Source: Planctomycetales bacterium (GTDB taxonomy: Bacteria; Planctomycetota; Planctomycetia; Pirellulales; Pirellulaceae). Taken from it: 32,845 nt of DNA. Below, piece after piece: positions 1-8,775 of the stretch. The notes beneath the pieces were generated by a model. That model ran no database searches and was not told the origin of the DNA. It saw only the letters and a list, made by a program, of their open reading frames with translations. The DNA is taken from the NCBI GenBank assembly GCA_020426845.1, contig JAGQPF010000028.1, forward strand, positions 1 through 32,845, given 5' to 3'. Made by a program: the position numbers and the translations under genes. The first letter of the stretch is position 1. Each line of letters opens with the position of its first letter.

Positions 1-702
1 ATGCCGGTTGGAGTAAGCCTGCTGACAGGAGGGCGGCCAGAGCTGCTGTCGCGAACGATTGCGGCGTTGCAGGCCCGTGCACCATGGTTGTTGGCAGAGC
101 ACTTTGTGCAGGTCGTCATCAACGGCGCCGACGACCCAACATGCGACTATGTGAGCTCGCTTGACTTTGTTGACGATTGCGTGGTTCTCGAAGGAGCGCG
201 GATGCCGATTGGACCGGCGACCAGCTTGGCAGTGCTCAGGCTTTTGAAGAATGTGAATGTCGAGTATGTGCTGCATCTGGAGGACGACTGGGAGGCCAGC
301 GGCGCCGATGAAAGCTGGCTGGCTCGCGCCGGTGACATCCTCGAACGCAGCCCAATGGTGGGCCAGGTCCGATTGCGGGATCGCCATGAGCCCGTTGCGA
401 CTCGCCACGCTTTGAGCGGAAGTCTCATGGAATGGCGACTGGAGCCGGGCTATTTGCTGGCCGAGTCCGCGCACTTCACTTTCAATCCTGGCCTCATTCG
501 AGCGGCCGATGCCCGGCGGATCTTCCCCTGCCAGGATGAACGGGAGGCGCAAGCCAATTTCTTCGCCTTGGGGTTGCAGACTGCCCAACTGACTCCGGGC
601 ACGTTTCGCCACATTGGCGGCGGACAAAGTCTTCGTGAACGTCTCTTAGACGTTGAAAAACACCGATTCCGGCAATCGCCCCAGCGTTTTCCGGCGGAGT
701 GA
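1..702 (+). CDS. Glycosyltransferase family 2-like protein
   Basis: This 233-residue protein looks like a nucleotide-sugar-dependent glycosyltransferase with a GT-A fold. It opens with a beta strand and a glycine/arginine turn (VGVSLLTGGRPELL), as in family 2 enzymes that start MxVSVVIPT. An acidic cluster at residues 94-97 (EDDW, preceded by the hydrophobic strand YVLHL) sits where the metal-binding DXD motif is expected. No membrane segment or signal peptide is visible, so it should be cytoplasmic. The start codon is the first base of the window, so a longer N-terminus upstream cannot be excluded, although the sequence reads like a natural start. The acceptor and the sugar cannot be inferred. 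It could instead be a non-catalytic GT-A-fold protein, because the C-terminal half has no motif I can name. Confidence 0.6.
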   Translation: MPVGVSLLTGGRPELLSRTIAALQARAPWLLAEHFVQVVINGADDPTCDYVSSLDFVDDCVVLEGARMPIGPATSLAVLRLLKNVNVEYVLHLEDDWEASGADESWLARAGDILERSPMVGQVRLRDRHEPVATRHALSGSLMEWRLEPGYLLAESAHFTFNPGLIRAADARRIFPCQDEREAQANFFALGLQTAQLTPGTFRHIGGGQSLRERLLDVEKHRFRQSPQRFPAE

Positions 703-722
703 AGGCGGCCCAGCGTCGAATT

Positions 723-823
723 TCTCACGCCAAGCCGCCAAGACGCAAAGAAAGAAGGGGATCCAAGTACGCTCCACGTGCGATCCCACCAATGAACTTT
801 GCGTCTTGGCGACTTGGTGTGAC
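723..823. repeat. Inverted pair of a dispersed repeat (CGCCAAGACGCAAAG type)
   Basis: The left arm at 723-754 reads CTCACGCCAAGCCGCCAAG followed by ACGCAAAG. The right arm at 795-823 is its near-perfect reverse complement (ACTTTGCGTCTTGGCGAC then TTGGTGTGA). RNA or single-stranded DNA could form a stem of roughly 27 bp with a loop of about 40 nt. The same family recurs at 13280-13385. It gives spurious short peptides of the AAKTQRK type, so frames across it should not be called genes. The rest of 703-1103 shows no gene that I can support. Confidence 0.75.
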
Positions 824-1103
824 TCGTCGGGCCTCCATCGCGATGAACGCTCCGATTGCCCGTTGAGGCCGTTCCGATTGTGCCGATTCTGCGGACTATT
901 GCTGTCGTGAGGTTGCGAACCGCTCCCTTCAAGGGGGCGTGGCGGAAAAGTCGAGTCTTCTTTCGGTAACTATTGTGCGTGTTGTGCGCACTGCAGCGAA
1001 CGTAGCCTTCCTTCCGAAATGTCCGCTCATGCTGTTTGAGGCTAGCAGCCTGTTGAAGAAGACCCGGCTGGCTTTGCGGAGAGATGCTGGGCCGATTGCT
1101 GGA

Positions 1104-2609
1104 ATGACGGCGCCAATCTGCCGGGGCTTGGCGGGGTGCGCGGTCGTCCTGGTGTTGCTGTTGGTGGGGTGCCAAACCCGTCGGACGTGTTGTCCTCAGC
1201 CCGTGGGACTGAGCGAACAGTGGCTGGAGCCTGACGCCACCAGCGACAACGAGCAGCTTGCCGCCTGGTGGACCACCTTGGAGAGCCCCGTCCTGGACCA
1301 GCTCGTCTCGCATGCCGCTTCCGGCAACTTGGACCTCCGAGAGGCGAGTTGGCGGATTGCGGAGACGCGGGCGCGACGCCGAGCGGCAGTTGGAAAGTAC
1401 CAGCCTCAGGGCGACTGGAAGGCATTGCGGCACGACCGAAGGCAGAGCCAGTCCGGCAATAGCATCCTGCCCGCTGGAGTCGGGACTGCTTTTGAGTCCT
1501 GGTCCGTAGGCATCGACGCTGCGTGGGAAGTCGGCCTGTTTCGTCGCCTGGAGCATCTCAACGACGCGGCGACTGCCAAACAGTGCGCCGCCGTGGAAGA
1601 ACGCAGGCAGGTGCTGGTCGTGTTGTTGGCGGAGGTCGCCGACGAATACGTACATTGCCGCACGCTCCAACAACAGTTGCATGTGGCGAGAGAGAATCTG
1701 GGCTGGCAACGCACCAACACGGAAGTGGCTTCGACTCGCCACGAGTCGGGTTTGACCTCTGAGCTCGATGTGGCGCAGGCCTCCTCGCAGCAGCAACTGA
1801 CCGAGGCCGGGATACCGTTGTTGGAGGCAGAGCTGCAAGCCGCGGTGAACCGCATTTTTTTGTTGATTGGGTTGCCGCCCGCGGGATCCGCGGAAGACTT
1901 GCTCGGCCCGGGCCGCATTCCGCGCGTCCCGTCGCACCTGTCCGTCGGCATGCCCGCGGATCTGCTTCGGCGTCGCCCCGATGTCCGCCAGGCACAACAA
2001 GAGGCGATTGCCGAGAGTGCGTTGCTCGGGCTGGCCGAGGCGGAATTGCTGCCCCACTTGAGCCTGACCGGCACAATTTCGCTCGACTCTCGCTCGTTTT
2101 CATCGCTGTTCAACGCTCGTAGTCTGGCTTACACGCTGGGCCCCACCTTGCGCTGGAATCTATTGAATCGAGGGAGAGTCCAAGCGGAGATCGACGCGCA
2201 ATTTGCACGGTGGCAGCAGGCGCTGGTGGCTTACGAACGCTCCGTCATCGCCGCCGCCGAAGAGGCGGAGACTGCCTTGTCTTCCTTTGCGCGGCAAAGA
2301 CAGCGGGTCGAACTGCTGACTGCGGCGCGACAAGAGGCAGGGAGAGCTGCCAAGCTGTCGAGGACGCAATATGGAAACGGCCTGGTCTCGATTCAAGCCG
2401 TCCTGGATGCCCATCAGCGCAAATTGGAGGCCGACAATCTGCTGAAGTTGGCCGAGGGTGAGGCGGTGCGTCAGGTGATTCGCGCTTACCGCGCTGCGGG
2501 CGGCGGCTGGGAACAACCTCCTCCGCCCACTGCCACGGACGAGTTGGAGCTGTCCGAGTTGCGGTTGGTCAGTGAGGGCCTGCCGGCCGACGACGGGCAG
2601 GCGAATTGA
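1104..2609 (+). CDS. TolC/NodT-type outer-membrane efflux lipoprotein
   Basis: A 501-residue outer-membrane factor of tripartite (RND/ABC-type) efflux pumps. It forms the trimeric beta-barrel and periplasmic tunnel that exports drugs, metals or metabolites. The chosen ATG gives a short lipoprotein signal peptide whose hydrophobic stretch ends in LLVGC, with lipidated Cys23. Family features follow: a W-W-T-x-L-x-x-P-x-L-x-x-L entry motif near residues 50-65, the NLDLREA helix start, a mid-protein proline-rich turn where members read L(L)xxRPDV (here LLRRRPDVRQAQ), an AELLPHLSLTG strand, and a matching second half. Length is normal for NodT proteins. Starts upstream (939, 1029) would put about 55 residues before the signal peptide and are unlikely. 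No membrane-fusion or pump gene is adjacent, so the partners must lie outside the window or elsewhere. Confidence 0.88.
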   Translation: MTAPICRGLAGCAVVLVLLLVGCQTRRTCCPQPVGLSEQWLEPDATSDNEQLAAWWTTLESPVLDQLVSHAASGNLDLREASWRIAETRARRRAAVGKYQPQGDWKALRHDRRQSQSGNSILPAGVGTAFESWSVGIDAAWEVGLFRRLEHLNDAATAKQCAAVEERRQVLVVLLAEVADEYVHCRTLQQQLHVARENLGWQRTNTEVASTRHESGLTSELDVAQASSQQQLTEAGIPLLEAELQAAVNRIFLLIGLPPAGSAEDLLGPGRIPRVPSHLSVGMPADLLRRRPDVRQAQQEAIAESALLGLAEAELLPHLSLTGTISLDSRSFSSLFNARSLAYTLGPTLRWNLLNRGRVQAEIDAQFARWQQALVAYERSVIAAAEEAETALSSFARQRQRVELLTAARQEAGRAAKLSRTQYGNGLVSIQAVLDAHQRKLEADNLLKLAEGEAVRQVIRAYRAAGGGWEQPPPPTATDELELSELRLVSEGLPADDGQAN

Positions 2610-3252
2610 GCCAAGGGAACCCGCTTGGCCCCTCCTTAAACGACTCGGCGAAGTCGATTGTCCTCGATTTCATGGAATCGGACTGCTTCGCGTAGCGTGT
2701 GACGCCCATTCTCGACAAGCCCGGTGGTCCGCCAGGCAGCTATGCCGAGTTTGCCGATCAACAAAATAATCAAATCGATTAGTGCTTTCTGTTGCCATTA
2801 GCGTTAACACCAATGGGGGTTGTTGTTGCACCCGCGACAAATGGTGTTTTCAGCGGCCTTGTTTGGTTTGATCGTCCGCCAACCAAGTTGAACGACTGCC
2901 AACCAAGTTGAACGACTGCCTGCCAGCCGCGCTCGACCAAGTGCCGAAAACACCCCCAAAAACGGGCTACGCAGCTGCACCCACGTTTGGCACGTTTGGC
3001 ACGTGACATGCTTTGCTTCGTTAAATATCGATTCGTCCCGATGTAAGTTCGGGATAAGTGACAGGCGGAGTTCCGATGTCACGGAGCTGCTTTGTTTTGG
3101 GGGTGGAATCTGAATTTGGCATCCCGCGAATTGGATCGCAAATTATCGCCGCCCCAGGGAATTGCGAGTGTCGCCATGCGCGTTCCGCACGGTGTTGTGC
3201 AATTCGCCCGTTGAACGGGCAATTGGAAGTCCTCTAGGCCGGGTCGGCTCCA
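2610..3252. other. Gene-poor gap with small tandem repeats
   Basis: I see no convincing gene in this gap of about 640 bases. It holds a perfect 20-bp tandem duplication at 2881-2900 and 2901-2920 (unit AACCAAGTTGAACGACTGCC) and a 9-bp unit ACGTTTGGC repeated at 2983-3000. Short minus-strand frames that run through these repeats are open only by chance: they lack a ribosome site and have no recognisable domain. A weak stem around 2661-2682 (CGATT/AATCG) could terminate the upstream gene, but there is no U-tract. Confidence 0.5.
2881..2920. repeat. Perfect 20-bp tandem duplication
   Basis: Two exact, adjacent copies of AACCAAGTTGAACGACTGCC lie in a non-coding gap. Exact identity suggests a recent slippage duplication. 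Confidence 0.85.
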
Positions 3253-3606
3253 ATGGGAGTGAAGGTTTTCATCGTCGAAGACAACAACACCTTGCGCGAG
3301 TCGCTCGGCGCATGGCTGCAGTCCACGGACATTCAGGCCACGTTGTTTGACAATGGAACCGCCGCCCTGGAGGCCGCATTGGGCGACTGCGATCTAATCG
3401 TGGTCGACGCGACATTGCCCGACATTTCGGGTGTTGACCTGATTGGCGAGCTGCGGCATCGCGGGCACAACATGCCGATCATTCTCTCGAGCGGTTTTCC
3501 GCATTACCGAGAGCACGTGCCCACCAACGGCGTTTTCTTGCAAAAGCCGTACAAGCCGGAGGTGTTGATCGAGTTGATTCACCTGTTGTTGGATCACGGC
3601 AATTGA
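3253..3606 (+). CDS. Stand-alone response-regulator receiver (CheY-like)
   Basis: A 117-residue protein consisting only of a phosphoacceptor receiver domain. The acidic pair is E9-D10 (VFIVEDNN), the phosphorylated aspartate is D52 (DLIVVDATLPDISG), the switch Ser is at 79-80 (ILSSG), and the conserved lysine is K98 (LQKPY). All catalytic positions of the family are therefore present. There is no output domain, so it should work by protein contact or as a phosphorelay intermediate in the cytoplasm. No histidine kinase is adjacent; the neighbour is a convergent Ser/Thr kinase. I see no clear ribosome site before the ATG, but the start fits the family's first beta strand exactly. Confidence 0.88.
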   Translation: MGVKVFIVEDNNTLRESLGAWLQSTDIQATLFDNGTAALEAALGDCDLIVVDATLPDISGVDLIGELRHRGHNMPIILSSGFPHYREHVPTNGVFLQKPYKPEVLIELIHLLLDHGN

Positions 3607-3760
3607 ATTGACACGACCGTGGGCTCCGTCCGGCGTCGGGCCATGGCGACAACGCTCAAACAGGCCGTTGAAGACGACGCTTACGGCGAGGTCGGCTCGA
3701 GTATGCCGCGCGACGAAGGTTGGTCCGGTCAGGCAGGCGGTCAGGCGGTTGGGGTTAGCG

Positions 3761-5008
3761 TTAGCTGGCGGATTCGTCCGGCCGGTTCCGCTTGGGCTTG
3801 TCGACCTTCGTGTCGCGAGGAACCACGGTGTCGGCCGACACGGGGCCTCGGACTTGGCTCGCTTCGATTGCCTGGCTGGCTTTGGACTGCTGGATCGCGA
3901 GTTTGCGTCGCGCGAGCTTGGCGCGAGCGCGGAGGACCTGGTTGTAGTTGAACGGCACGGGGCGCCGTTCCGCGAACGGGGCAAGCGCCTCAATCACTTC
4001 GTCGGCGGTTTGGAATCGCCGATCCGGTGATTTGGCCATCATCTTGTCCATGATCTGGACGACCTTCTCAGGCACATCGCCGCGGAAGTCCGTAACCGGC
4101 TGTGGCTTCCGCTTGCGGTGGCAGCGGATTTTCTCCGCGATCGATGGCGTTGGAAACAGCAGCCGCCGCGTGAGCCCGAAGTACATCGTGCAGCCGAGGC
4201 TGTAGATGTCGGCTCGCGAGTCGACGTTGTAGCTGTTGAGCGACTGTTCGGGCGCGACGAAGTCGGCGGTGCCGACGCGATCTTGGCCGACGATCATCGC
4301 CATCACGAACTCTTGGTCCTTGTCGTCCAGCATTGCCAGGCCGAAGTCGAGGACTTTGACGCCGCCATCGGTGCGGATCAGGATGTTTTCGGGCTTCACG
4401 TCGCGATGGACCAGGTTCGCCGCATGCGCGACTCGCAGCCCGTTGGCCGCCTGCATGATCACGTCGCAGATTTGCGGCACCGGCACCGGGTGATGCATGT
4501 CGAGCATCTCGCGCATGCTGACGCCCTTGACCAGTTCCATCACCACGTAGTGGTATTTGCCCCTGGAGTCCTGGGTGTCGCCGATTTCGAGCGTCCGCAG
4601 GATGTTCGGATGGGCCAGCCGCATGCCGGCCTCCGCCTCGAGCTGCAGGCGAGTCCGCATCGCCGACTCGCCGCGACGGGTCTCGTTCGGTACCTTGATG
4701 GCGACTTTGAAGTTTGACTCGGTGTCCAACGCGGCGAACACATCCCCCATGCCGCCCGATCCGACGGGATAGAGGATCTGGTACCGATTGTCGAAGATCA
4801 GCCCGCGATGGCGGCCGCGGAGGAGCTGTTCCGCCTGATACTTGGTCAACAGTCCCTTGTCCACGAACGCCTGAGCGATCGGGATGGCGGCTTTTTCCTG
4901 ACGGAGGTCGAACTTCCACAGCGCATCCTCAATCGCCTCCTCGGTGAGGAGTCCGCTTTTGAGCACGAGACTGAGAAATTCTTCGCCAATGGCGATGACC
5001 GCCGCCAT
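3761..5008 (-). CDS. Cytoplasmic Ser/Thr protein kinase, planctomycete type
   Basis: A Hanks-type kinase of 415 residues. An N-terminal helical module of about 70 residues (GLLTEEAIEDAL ... KGLLTKYQAEQLLRGR) precedes the catalytic domain; this arrangement is common in planctomycete kinases. Visible motifs are the glycine loop GSGGMGDV (about 84-91), the ATP-binding lysine in VAIK (K105), the catalytic loop HRDVKPEN (D203), DFG (D221), and APE with the DIYSLG helix. All key residues are intact, so it should be active. After the kinase fold comes a basic tail (RARAKLARRKLA) with no transmembrane segment, unlike many bacterial PknB relatives. I chose the ATG at 5008 because AGAGG lies upstream at suitable distance and the homologous region begins there. 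A start at 5077 would add 23 residues of no family character. The target is unknown. Confidence 0.92.
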   Translation of the reverse strand: MAAVIAIGEEFLSLVLKSGLLTEEAIEDALWKFDLRQEKAAIPIAQAFVDKGLLTKYQAEQLLRGRHRGLIFDNRYQILYPVGSGGMGDVFAALDTESNFKVAIKVPNETRRGESAMRTRLQLEAEAGMRLAHPNILRTLEIGDTQDSRGKYHYVVMELVKGVSMREMLDMHHPVPVPQICDVIMQAANGLRVAHAANLVHRDVKPENILIRTDGGVKVLDFGLAMLDDKDQEFVMAMIVGQDRVGTADFVAPEQSLNSYNVDSRADIYSLGCTMYFGLTRRLLFPTPSIAEKIRCHRKRKPQPVTDFRGDVPEKVVQIMDKMMAKSPDRRFQTADEVIEALAPFAERRPVPFNYNQVLRARAKLARRKLAIQQSKASQAIEASQVRGPVSADTVVPRDTKVDKPKRNRPDESAS

Positions 5009-5133
5009 CCGCCTGACCTCTGGACCGCTGGGAAAAGACTGCCAAGAATAGGGTATGCAAAGATCTGAAAATAACAAGAACTAGCGGGGAATGGGAGCCA
5101 AATTACCTCGGTTGAGGGACCTTTCGGGGAAGT

Positions 5134-5152
5134 GACGGACTGGAAGTCCGTC
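5134..5152. repeat. Palindromic repeat, GACGGACT/AGTCCGTC type
   Basis: GACGGACT, a GGA loop and AGTCCGTC form a perfect 8-bp stem between the divergent kinase and U32 genes. A second member is at 7971-7991. Confidence 0.75.
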
Positions 5153-5195
5153 GTACCGCTGTGGAGTCCGTCGAGGGTCGTCGGTAGACGATGGT

Positions 5196-5228
5196 TCACG
5201 AATTGGATGCCCGACCATTTCTTCGATG
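5196..5228. repeat. Dispersed repeat with second copy at 18156-18190
   Basis: The block TCACGAATTGGATGCCCGA followed by CCATTTCTTCGAT resembles 18156-18190 (CCACGAATCGGATGCCCGA, then ACCTCTTTTCGAT) at most positions. Both copies lie upstream of coding regions. It is probably another short interspersed element. Confidence 0.5.
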
Positions 5229-5329
5229 GATTCCTTTGACAGCTCCTCCCGCCGGCTTCGCACTCCCTTCCGTCGTTATTGTACGCAGTTCCACCCCCAA
5301 GACTTCACGGATCCGGCAATTTGACATCG

Positions 5330-7906
5330 TTGGAACACAACGAATCCGAACCGCCCGAGCTGTTGGCGCCCGCCGGCGACCGGGACTGCGCGCGAGCGGC
5401 GGTTGAGAACGGGGCCGACGCGGTCTACTTCGGACTTGACCGCGGATTCAATGCTCGCGCGCGAGCCACCAACATCGATCTCGATTCGCTTGCGGACCTG
5501 ATGGCGATGCTGCACCGCCGGGGCGTCCGCGGCTATGTCACTCTGAACACCTTGGTCTTCAGCGACGAACTGGCCGAATGGGAGCGGACGGTAGTAGCCG
5601 TCGCCAGGGCGGGGGTGGACGCCATTCTCGTCCAGGACCTGGGCGTGGCGACGTTGGCTCGCCAAATTTGCCCCGAGCTGCCGCTGCATGCCTCGACGCA
5701 GATGACGATCACCAGTGCCGAGTGCCTGGCCGCCGTCGAGCCGTTGGGCTTGGATCGCGTCGTGTTGGCGCGGGAGCTGTCGATCGGCGAGATCGCCGAG
5801 ATCCGCCGCGAGTCCACCACATCGATCGAGGCGTTTGCGCACGGGGCGCTGTGCGTGGCCTATTCCGGTCAGTGCATGACCAGCGAGTCGTTGGGCGGTC
5901 GCAGCGCCAATCGCGGACAGTGCGCGCAGGCCTGCCGGCTGCCGTACCAGCTCGTTTGCGATGGCCGGGATGTCGACTTGGGCGACATGCAATATTTGCT
6001 CAGTCCCCAAGACCTGGCCGCACACGCGCTGATTCCCGAGATGCTCGGCGCGGGCGTGCGATCTTTCAAGATCGAAGGGCGACTAAAGACGGCGGATTAT
6101 GTGGCGAACGTCACACAGAAGTACCGTCGCGCACTGGACACGGCTTGGGAGGATTGGTGCGCCGGGAATGGAGTCGTTTCCCGAGACGTCTTGTCGGCGG
6201 CCGAGGTGGAGGAGATGGAGCTGTCGTTCTCGCGCGGCTTTTCGCCCGGCTGGCTGCAGGGCTGCGACCACAAGATGCTTGTGCCTGCGTTGAGCTCCGC
6301 GAAGCGTGGCGTGCGTTTGGGCGTCGTCCAGCGTGTGCGGCGAGACGCAGTCGAAGTTCGCTTGTGCTCCGCGTCGACCGAAATTCGCGCGGGGGACGGC
6401 GTTGCCTTCGCCGATGGTGACGCGTCGCATGACGATACGCAGGGCGGCCGCGTTTACGAGGTGCGTTCCACGGGCGGCGAAGTGGTCGAGCTGCGGTTCG
6501 GCAACGACCGCCTCGATCTGCGGCAGCTGTCGCCCGGCATGGATGTTTGGAAGTCCGACGATCCGCAGCTGACCCGTCGGCTCCGGGCGACCTATCAAAC
6601 CAAGCAGCCTCGTTGGCAGCTGCAATTGGATCTAAACGTCACGGCCCGCTCCGGCGAGCCGATGCGGCTCGCGGGCCGAGTTTATCGCGGCAGCTTCCCG
6701 ACGCTGCTGGCCACCGCGTGCGTCGTGGCCGAGCAGGCATTGGAGCCGGCCCGCAAACATTCGCTCACCGTGGAAGTGCTGAGCCGTCAGCTGGGCCGGC
6801 TGGGCGGCACTGCCTTCACGCTGCGCGAGCTGGAGTGCGAGCTCGCGGGCGAGCCGATGGCGCCGCTGAGTCTCTTGAATCAGTTGCGACAACAACTAAT
6901 CGCCGCGCTGGACGAGCGACTGGCCGAGCCGCCGCAACGGACGATTCGCGCCGGCGCGTTGGCCGACATGCGCCATGCAATCGCCGAGCGAGCGCGGCCG
7001 CAGGAGGGCGCGGCAACGCTGCCAAGCCCGCCGCAACTGACCGTTCTCTGTCGCTCGCTGTATCAATTGCAGGTGGCGTTGGAAGCGGGGTGCGACGAAG
7101 TGCTGGTGGAGCTCCAGGACATGCGACAGATCCGCGAGGCGGTCGCGACCGCGGGCGGCGCCGGCGCGTTTCTCTGGATCGCCACGCCGCGGATTCAGAA
7201 GCCCGGCGAGATCGGCATCTTTCACGCCATCGGCAAGCAACTCGCCCTCGCGCCCAACTCCACGGGCGTGCTGGTCCGCAACCTGGCCGGGCTGCGACAT
7301 TTTCGCTGGATGGGCGCGCCGCTGCTGGGCGACTTTTCGCTGAACGCCGCCAACGAGCTGACCGTCGATTGGCTGATGCAATCCGGGCTCAACTGGGTCA
7401 CGGCCTCGTACGACCTGAATCGAGATCAGCTCGCCGCGCTGATCGAACATTGTCCGCCGCAATGGCTGGAGGTGGTCATCCACCAGCATATGCCGATGTT
7501 CCATATGGAGCACTGTGTGTTCTGCTCGGTGCTATCGCCAGGCACCGACAAGTCCAATTGCGGGCGCCCCTGCGATGTCCACCAGGTCCGGCTACGCGAT
7601 CGCGTCGGCAAAGAGCATCGTCTGCATGCGGATGTGGGCTGCCGCAACACCCTGTACAACGCCACGCCCCAAAGCGCCGCGGAGATCGTGCCTCGGTTGC
7701 GCAGCGCGGGCGTGAGTCGGTTTCGTGTCGAGCTGCTGGACGACGCGCCGGAACCGGAACTGCGAGAGATTTTGACCTGCTACCGCGAACTGCTGGCCGG
7801 GAACCTCAGCGGCCGGGAAGTCTGGACCCGACTACAGGCGAGCAACCGCGTCGGCGTGACGCGAGGCGCCTTAGAGCAGCAGCGCGACCCGCTGGCCATT
7901 CTCTGA
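5330..7906 (+). CDS. Peptidase U32-family protein (RlhA/TrhP-like hydroxylation factor)
   Basis: A large U32-family protein of about 858 residues. Characterised members (RlhA/YdcP, TrhP/YegQ) are not peptidases but act in prephenate-dependent hydroxylation of 23S rRNA or tRNA and need an iron-sulfur cluster. The N-terminus reads PELLAPAGDRDCARAAVENGADAVYFGL, the family opening. The signature EAFAHGALCVAYSGQC is followed by GQCAQAC, giving cluster cysteines near 175, 182, 198 and 202. A middle DUF3656-like region follows. The C-terminal third has a second barrel-like part with MEHCVFC and NCGRPC cysteine pairs. There is no ATG before the conserved core: the frame opens with TTG codons at 5279 and 5330. 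I prefer 5330 because it gives the compact N-terminus usual for the family. Neither has a strong ribosome site, so the exact start is uncertain. Confidence 0.88.
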   Translation: MEHNESEPPELLAPAGDRDCARAAVENGADAVYFGLDRGFNARARATNIDLDSLADLMAMLHRRGVRGYVTLNTLVFSDELAEWERTVVAVARAGVDAILVQDLGVATLARQICPELPLHASTQMTITSAECLAAVEPLGLDRVVLARELSIGEIAEIRRESTTSIEAFAHGALCVAYSGQCMTSESLGGRSANRGQCAQACRLPYQLVCDGRDVDLGDMQYLLSPQDLAAHALIPEMLGAGVRSFKIEGRLKTADYVANVTQKYRRALDTAWEDWCAGNGVVSRDVLSAAEVEEMELSFSRGFSPGWLQGCDHKMLVPALSSAKRGVRLGVVQRVRRDAVEVRLCSASTEIRAGDGVAFADGDASHDDTQGGRVYEVRSTGGEVVELRFGNDRLDLRQLSPGMDVWKSDDPQLTRRLRATYQTKQPRWQLQLDLNVTARSGEPMRLAGRVYRGSFPTLLATACVVAEQALEPARKHSLTVEVLSRQLGRLGGTAFTLRELECELAGEPMAPLSLLNQLRQQLIAALDERLAEPPQRTIRAGALADMRHAIAERARPQEGAATLPSPPQLTVLCRSLYQLQVALEAGCDEVLVELQDMRQIREAVATAGGAGAFLWIATPRIQKPGEIGIFHAIGKQLALAPNSTGVLVRNLAGLRHFRWMGAPLLGDFSLNAANELTVDWLMQSGLNWVTASYDLNRDQLAALIEHCPPQWLEVVIHQHMPMFHMEHCVFCSVLSPGTDKSNCGRPCDVHQVRLRDRVGKEHRLHADVGCRNTLYNATPQSAAEIVPRLRSAGVSRFRVELLDDAPEPELREILTCYRELLAGNLSGREVWTRLQASNRVGVTRGALEQQRDPLAIL

Positions 7907-7921
7907 CACGTACGGAACTCC

Positions 7922-8041
7922 GAAAGGAAACCGGAAGCGTAAGCGAGGGATATGCCTCCGAAAAACCGTACGACGGACTTCCAGTCCGTCGAGAGCCTTT
8001 TGGTCGCGGTTTTGGCGGCAGGTGGCAGGCTGGCGGCCTGC
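7922..8041. repeat. Cluster of three palindromic repeat types
   Basis: The gap between the U32 gene and rdgB is built from dispersed repeats. At 7922-7955 lies a GGAAACCGGAAGCGTAAGCG element (followed by AGGGA). At 7971-7991 is a palindrome with arms CGACGGACT and AGTCCGTCG around TCC. At 8025-8041 is GCAGGCTGGCGGCCTGC. Each family has other copies in the window. Confidence 0.75.
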
Positions 8042-8085
8042 ACTCGACAAGTCTTTCAACGGCCCCCGAAAATGGCTGCGCACTT

Positions 8086-8706
8086 ATGAGTGACATGGCA
8101 GTGGTGCTGGCGACAACGAACGCGAACAAGGTCGCCGAATTCGAGCGGCTGCGGGCGCGCATGTTGGGCCACGGCATCGGGGCGTGGCGTTCGCTGGCCG
8201 AACTCGGCGCCGTGTTGGACGTGGATGAGTGCGGGGAATCGCTGGCGGCGAACGCGCTGCTTAAGGCTCGCGCGGCCGCCGCTGCCACGGGCATGCCTGC
8301 TTTGGCGGATGACACCGGGCTGTTTGTCGATGCGTTGCAAGGCGCACCGGGAGTGCGTTCCGCCAGGTATGCCGGCCCCGCGGCGACGGCCGCGAGCAAT
8401 CGCCAACGGCTGCTCGCCGAACTGGAGCGGGTGCTGGGCCCGGGCGCGCCGGATGAGGCTCGGCCAGCCACGGCGGTCTTTCGCTGTCACTTGACGTGGG
8501 TCGACGCCGACGGAGCGGTGATCGCCGAGAGCGAGGGCTGCTGTCGTGGCCGGATTGTCACGGCGGCTCGCGGCGGAGGCGGTTTCGGCTACGACACACT
8601 GTTCGAACTGCCCGAGCACCATTGCACACTGGCGGAGCTTTCACCGCTGGCTGTCGACCTGCTGGGGCATCGCGGTCGCGCGTTTTACCGGCTGGCTCGC
8701 ACGTAG
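8086..8706 (+). CDS. rdgB: XTP/dITP diphosphatase (Ham1/RdgB family)
   Basis: A 206-residue house-cleaning enzyme that hydrolyses non-canonical purine triphosphates (dITP, XTP, ITP) to monophosphate and pyrophosphate, keeping them out of DNA and RNA. Family signatures are in order: the nucleotide-binding TTNANKVAEF near the start; ALADDTGLFVDALQGAPGVRSARYAG, which carries the metal and catalytic acidic residues; an F-R-C-x(5)-D-A-D-G strand; EGCCRGRI; GGGGFGYDTLFE; and the C-terminal AEL...GHRGRAF. The usual lysine just before the final SHR motif is not obvious (PLAVDLLGHRG). The ATG at 8086 is chosen; ATG 8095 is a slightly shorter alternative. The open frame runs far upstream only because it is the +2 shadow of the U32 gene. 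It converges on the VWA gene across a repeat. Confidence 0.95.
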   Translation: MSDMAVVLATTNANKVAEFERLRARMLGHGIGAWRSLAELGAVLDVDECGESLAANALLKARAAAAATGMPALADDTGLFVDALQGAPGVRSARYAGPAATAASNRQRLLAELERVLGPGAPDEARPATAVFRCHLTWVDADGAVIAESEGCCRGRIVTAARGGGGFGYDTLFELPEHHCTLAELSPLAVDLLGHRGRAFYRLART

Positions 8707-8768
8707 CACAGGCTGCCAGCCTGTGTTGCCCGTGGTAGTTGCCAATGCTTGCAGGCTGGCAGCCTGCA
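8707..8768. repeat. Two CAGGCTG palindromes between convergent genes
   Basis: CACAGGCTGCCAGCCTGTG at 8707-8725 and TGCAGGCTGGCAGCCTGCA at 8750-8768 are both palindromes with a one-base centre. They fill the space between the stop of rdgB and the stop of the VWA gene, where they could act as a two-way terminator. The copies are arranged in the same order as in the composite repeats elsewhere. Confidence 0.85.
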
Positions 8769-8775
8769 CTACGAC

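Noticed and set aside
653..910. 85-codon plus-strand frame
   Set aside because: Most of its residues come from the inverted repeat 723-823 (AAKTQRK peptide); there is no ribosome site.
450..2057. Long minus-strand open frame (535 codons) across the TolC-type gene
   Set aside because: It is antisense to a clear outer-membrane efflux protein, has no recognisable domain and is rich in Arg/Gln/Pro, as expected for a shadow frame in GC-rich DNA.
2661..2682. Possible intrinsic terminator after the TolC-type gene
   Set aside because: The stem is short and bulged and has no T-tract, so it is not strong enough to list as a terminator.
2779..3082. Two minus-strand small frames with several cysteines
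   Set aside because: They read through small tandem repeats, have no ribosome site and no family resemblance; considered chance frames.
6547..8085. Open frame leading into rdgB from inside the U32 gene
   Set aside because: The first 513 codons overlap the U32 gene in another frame and repeat DNA; only the part from 8086 has Ham1 family motifs.
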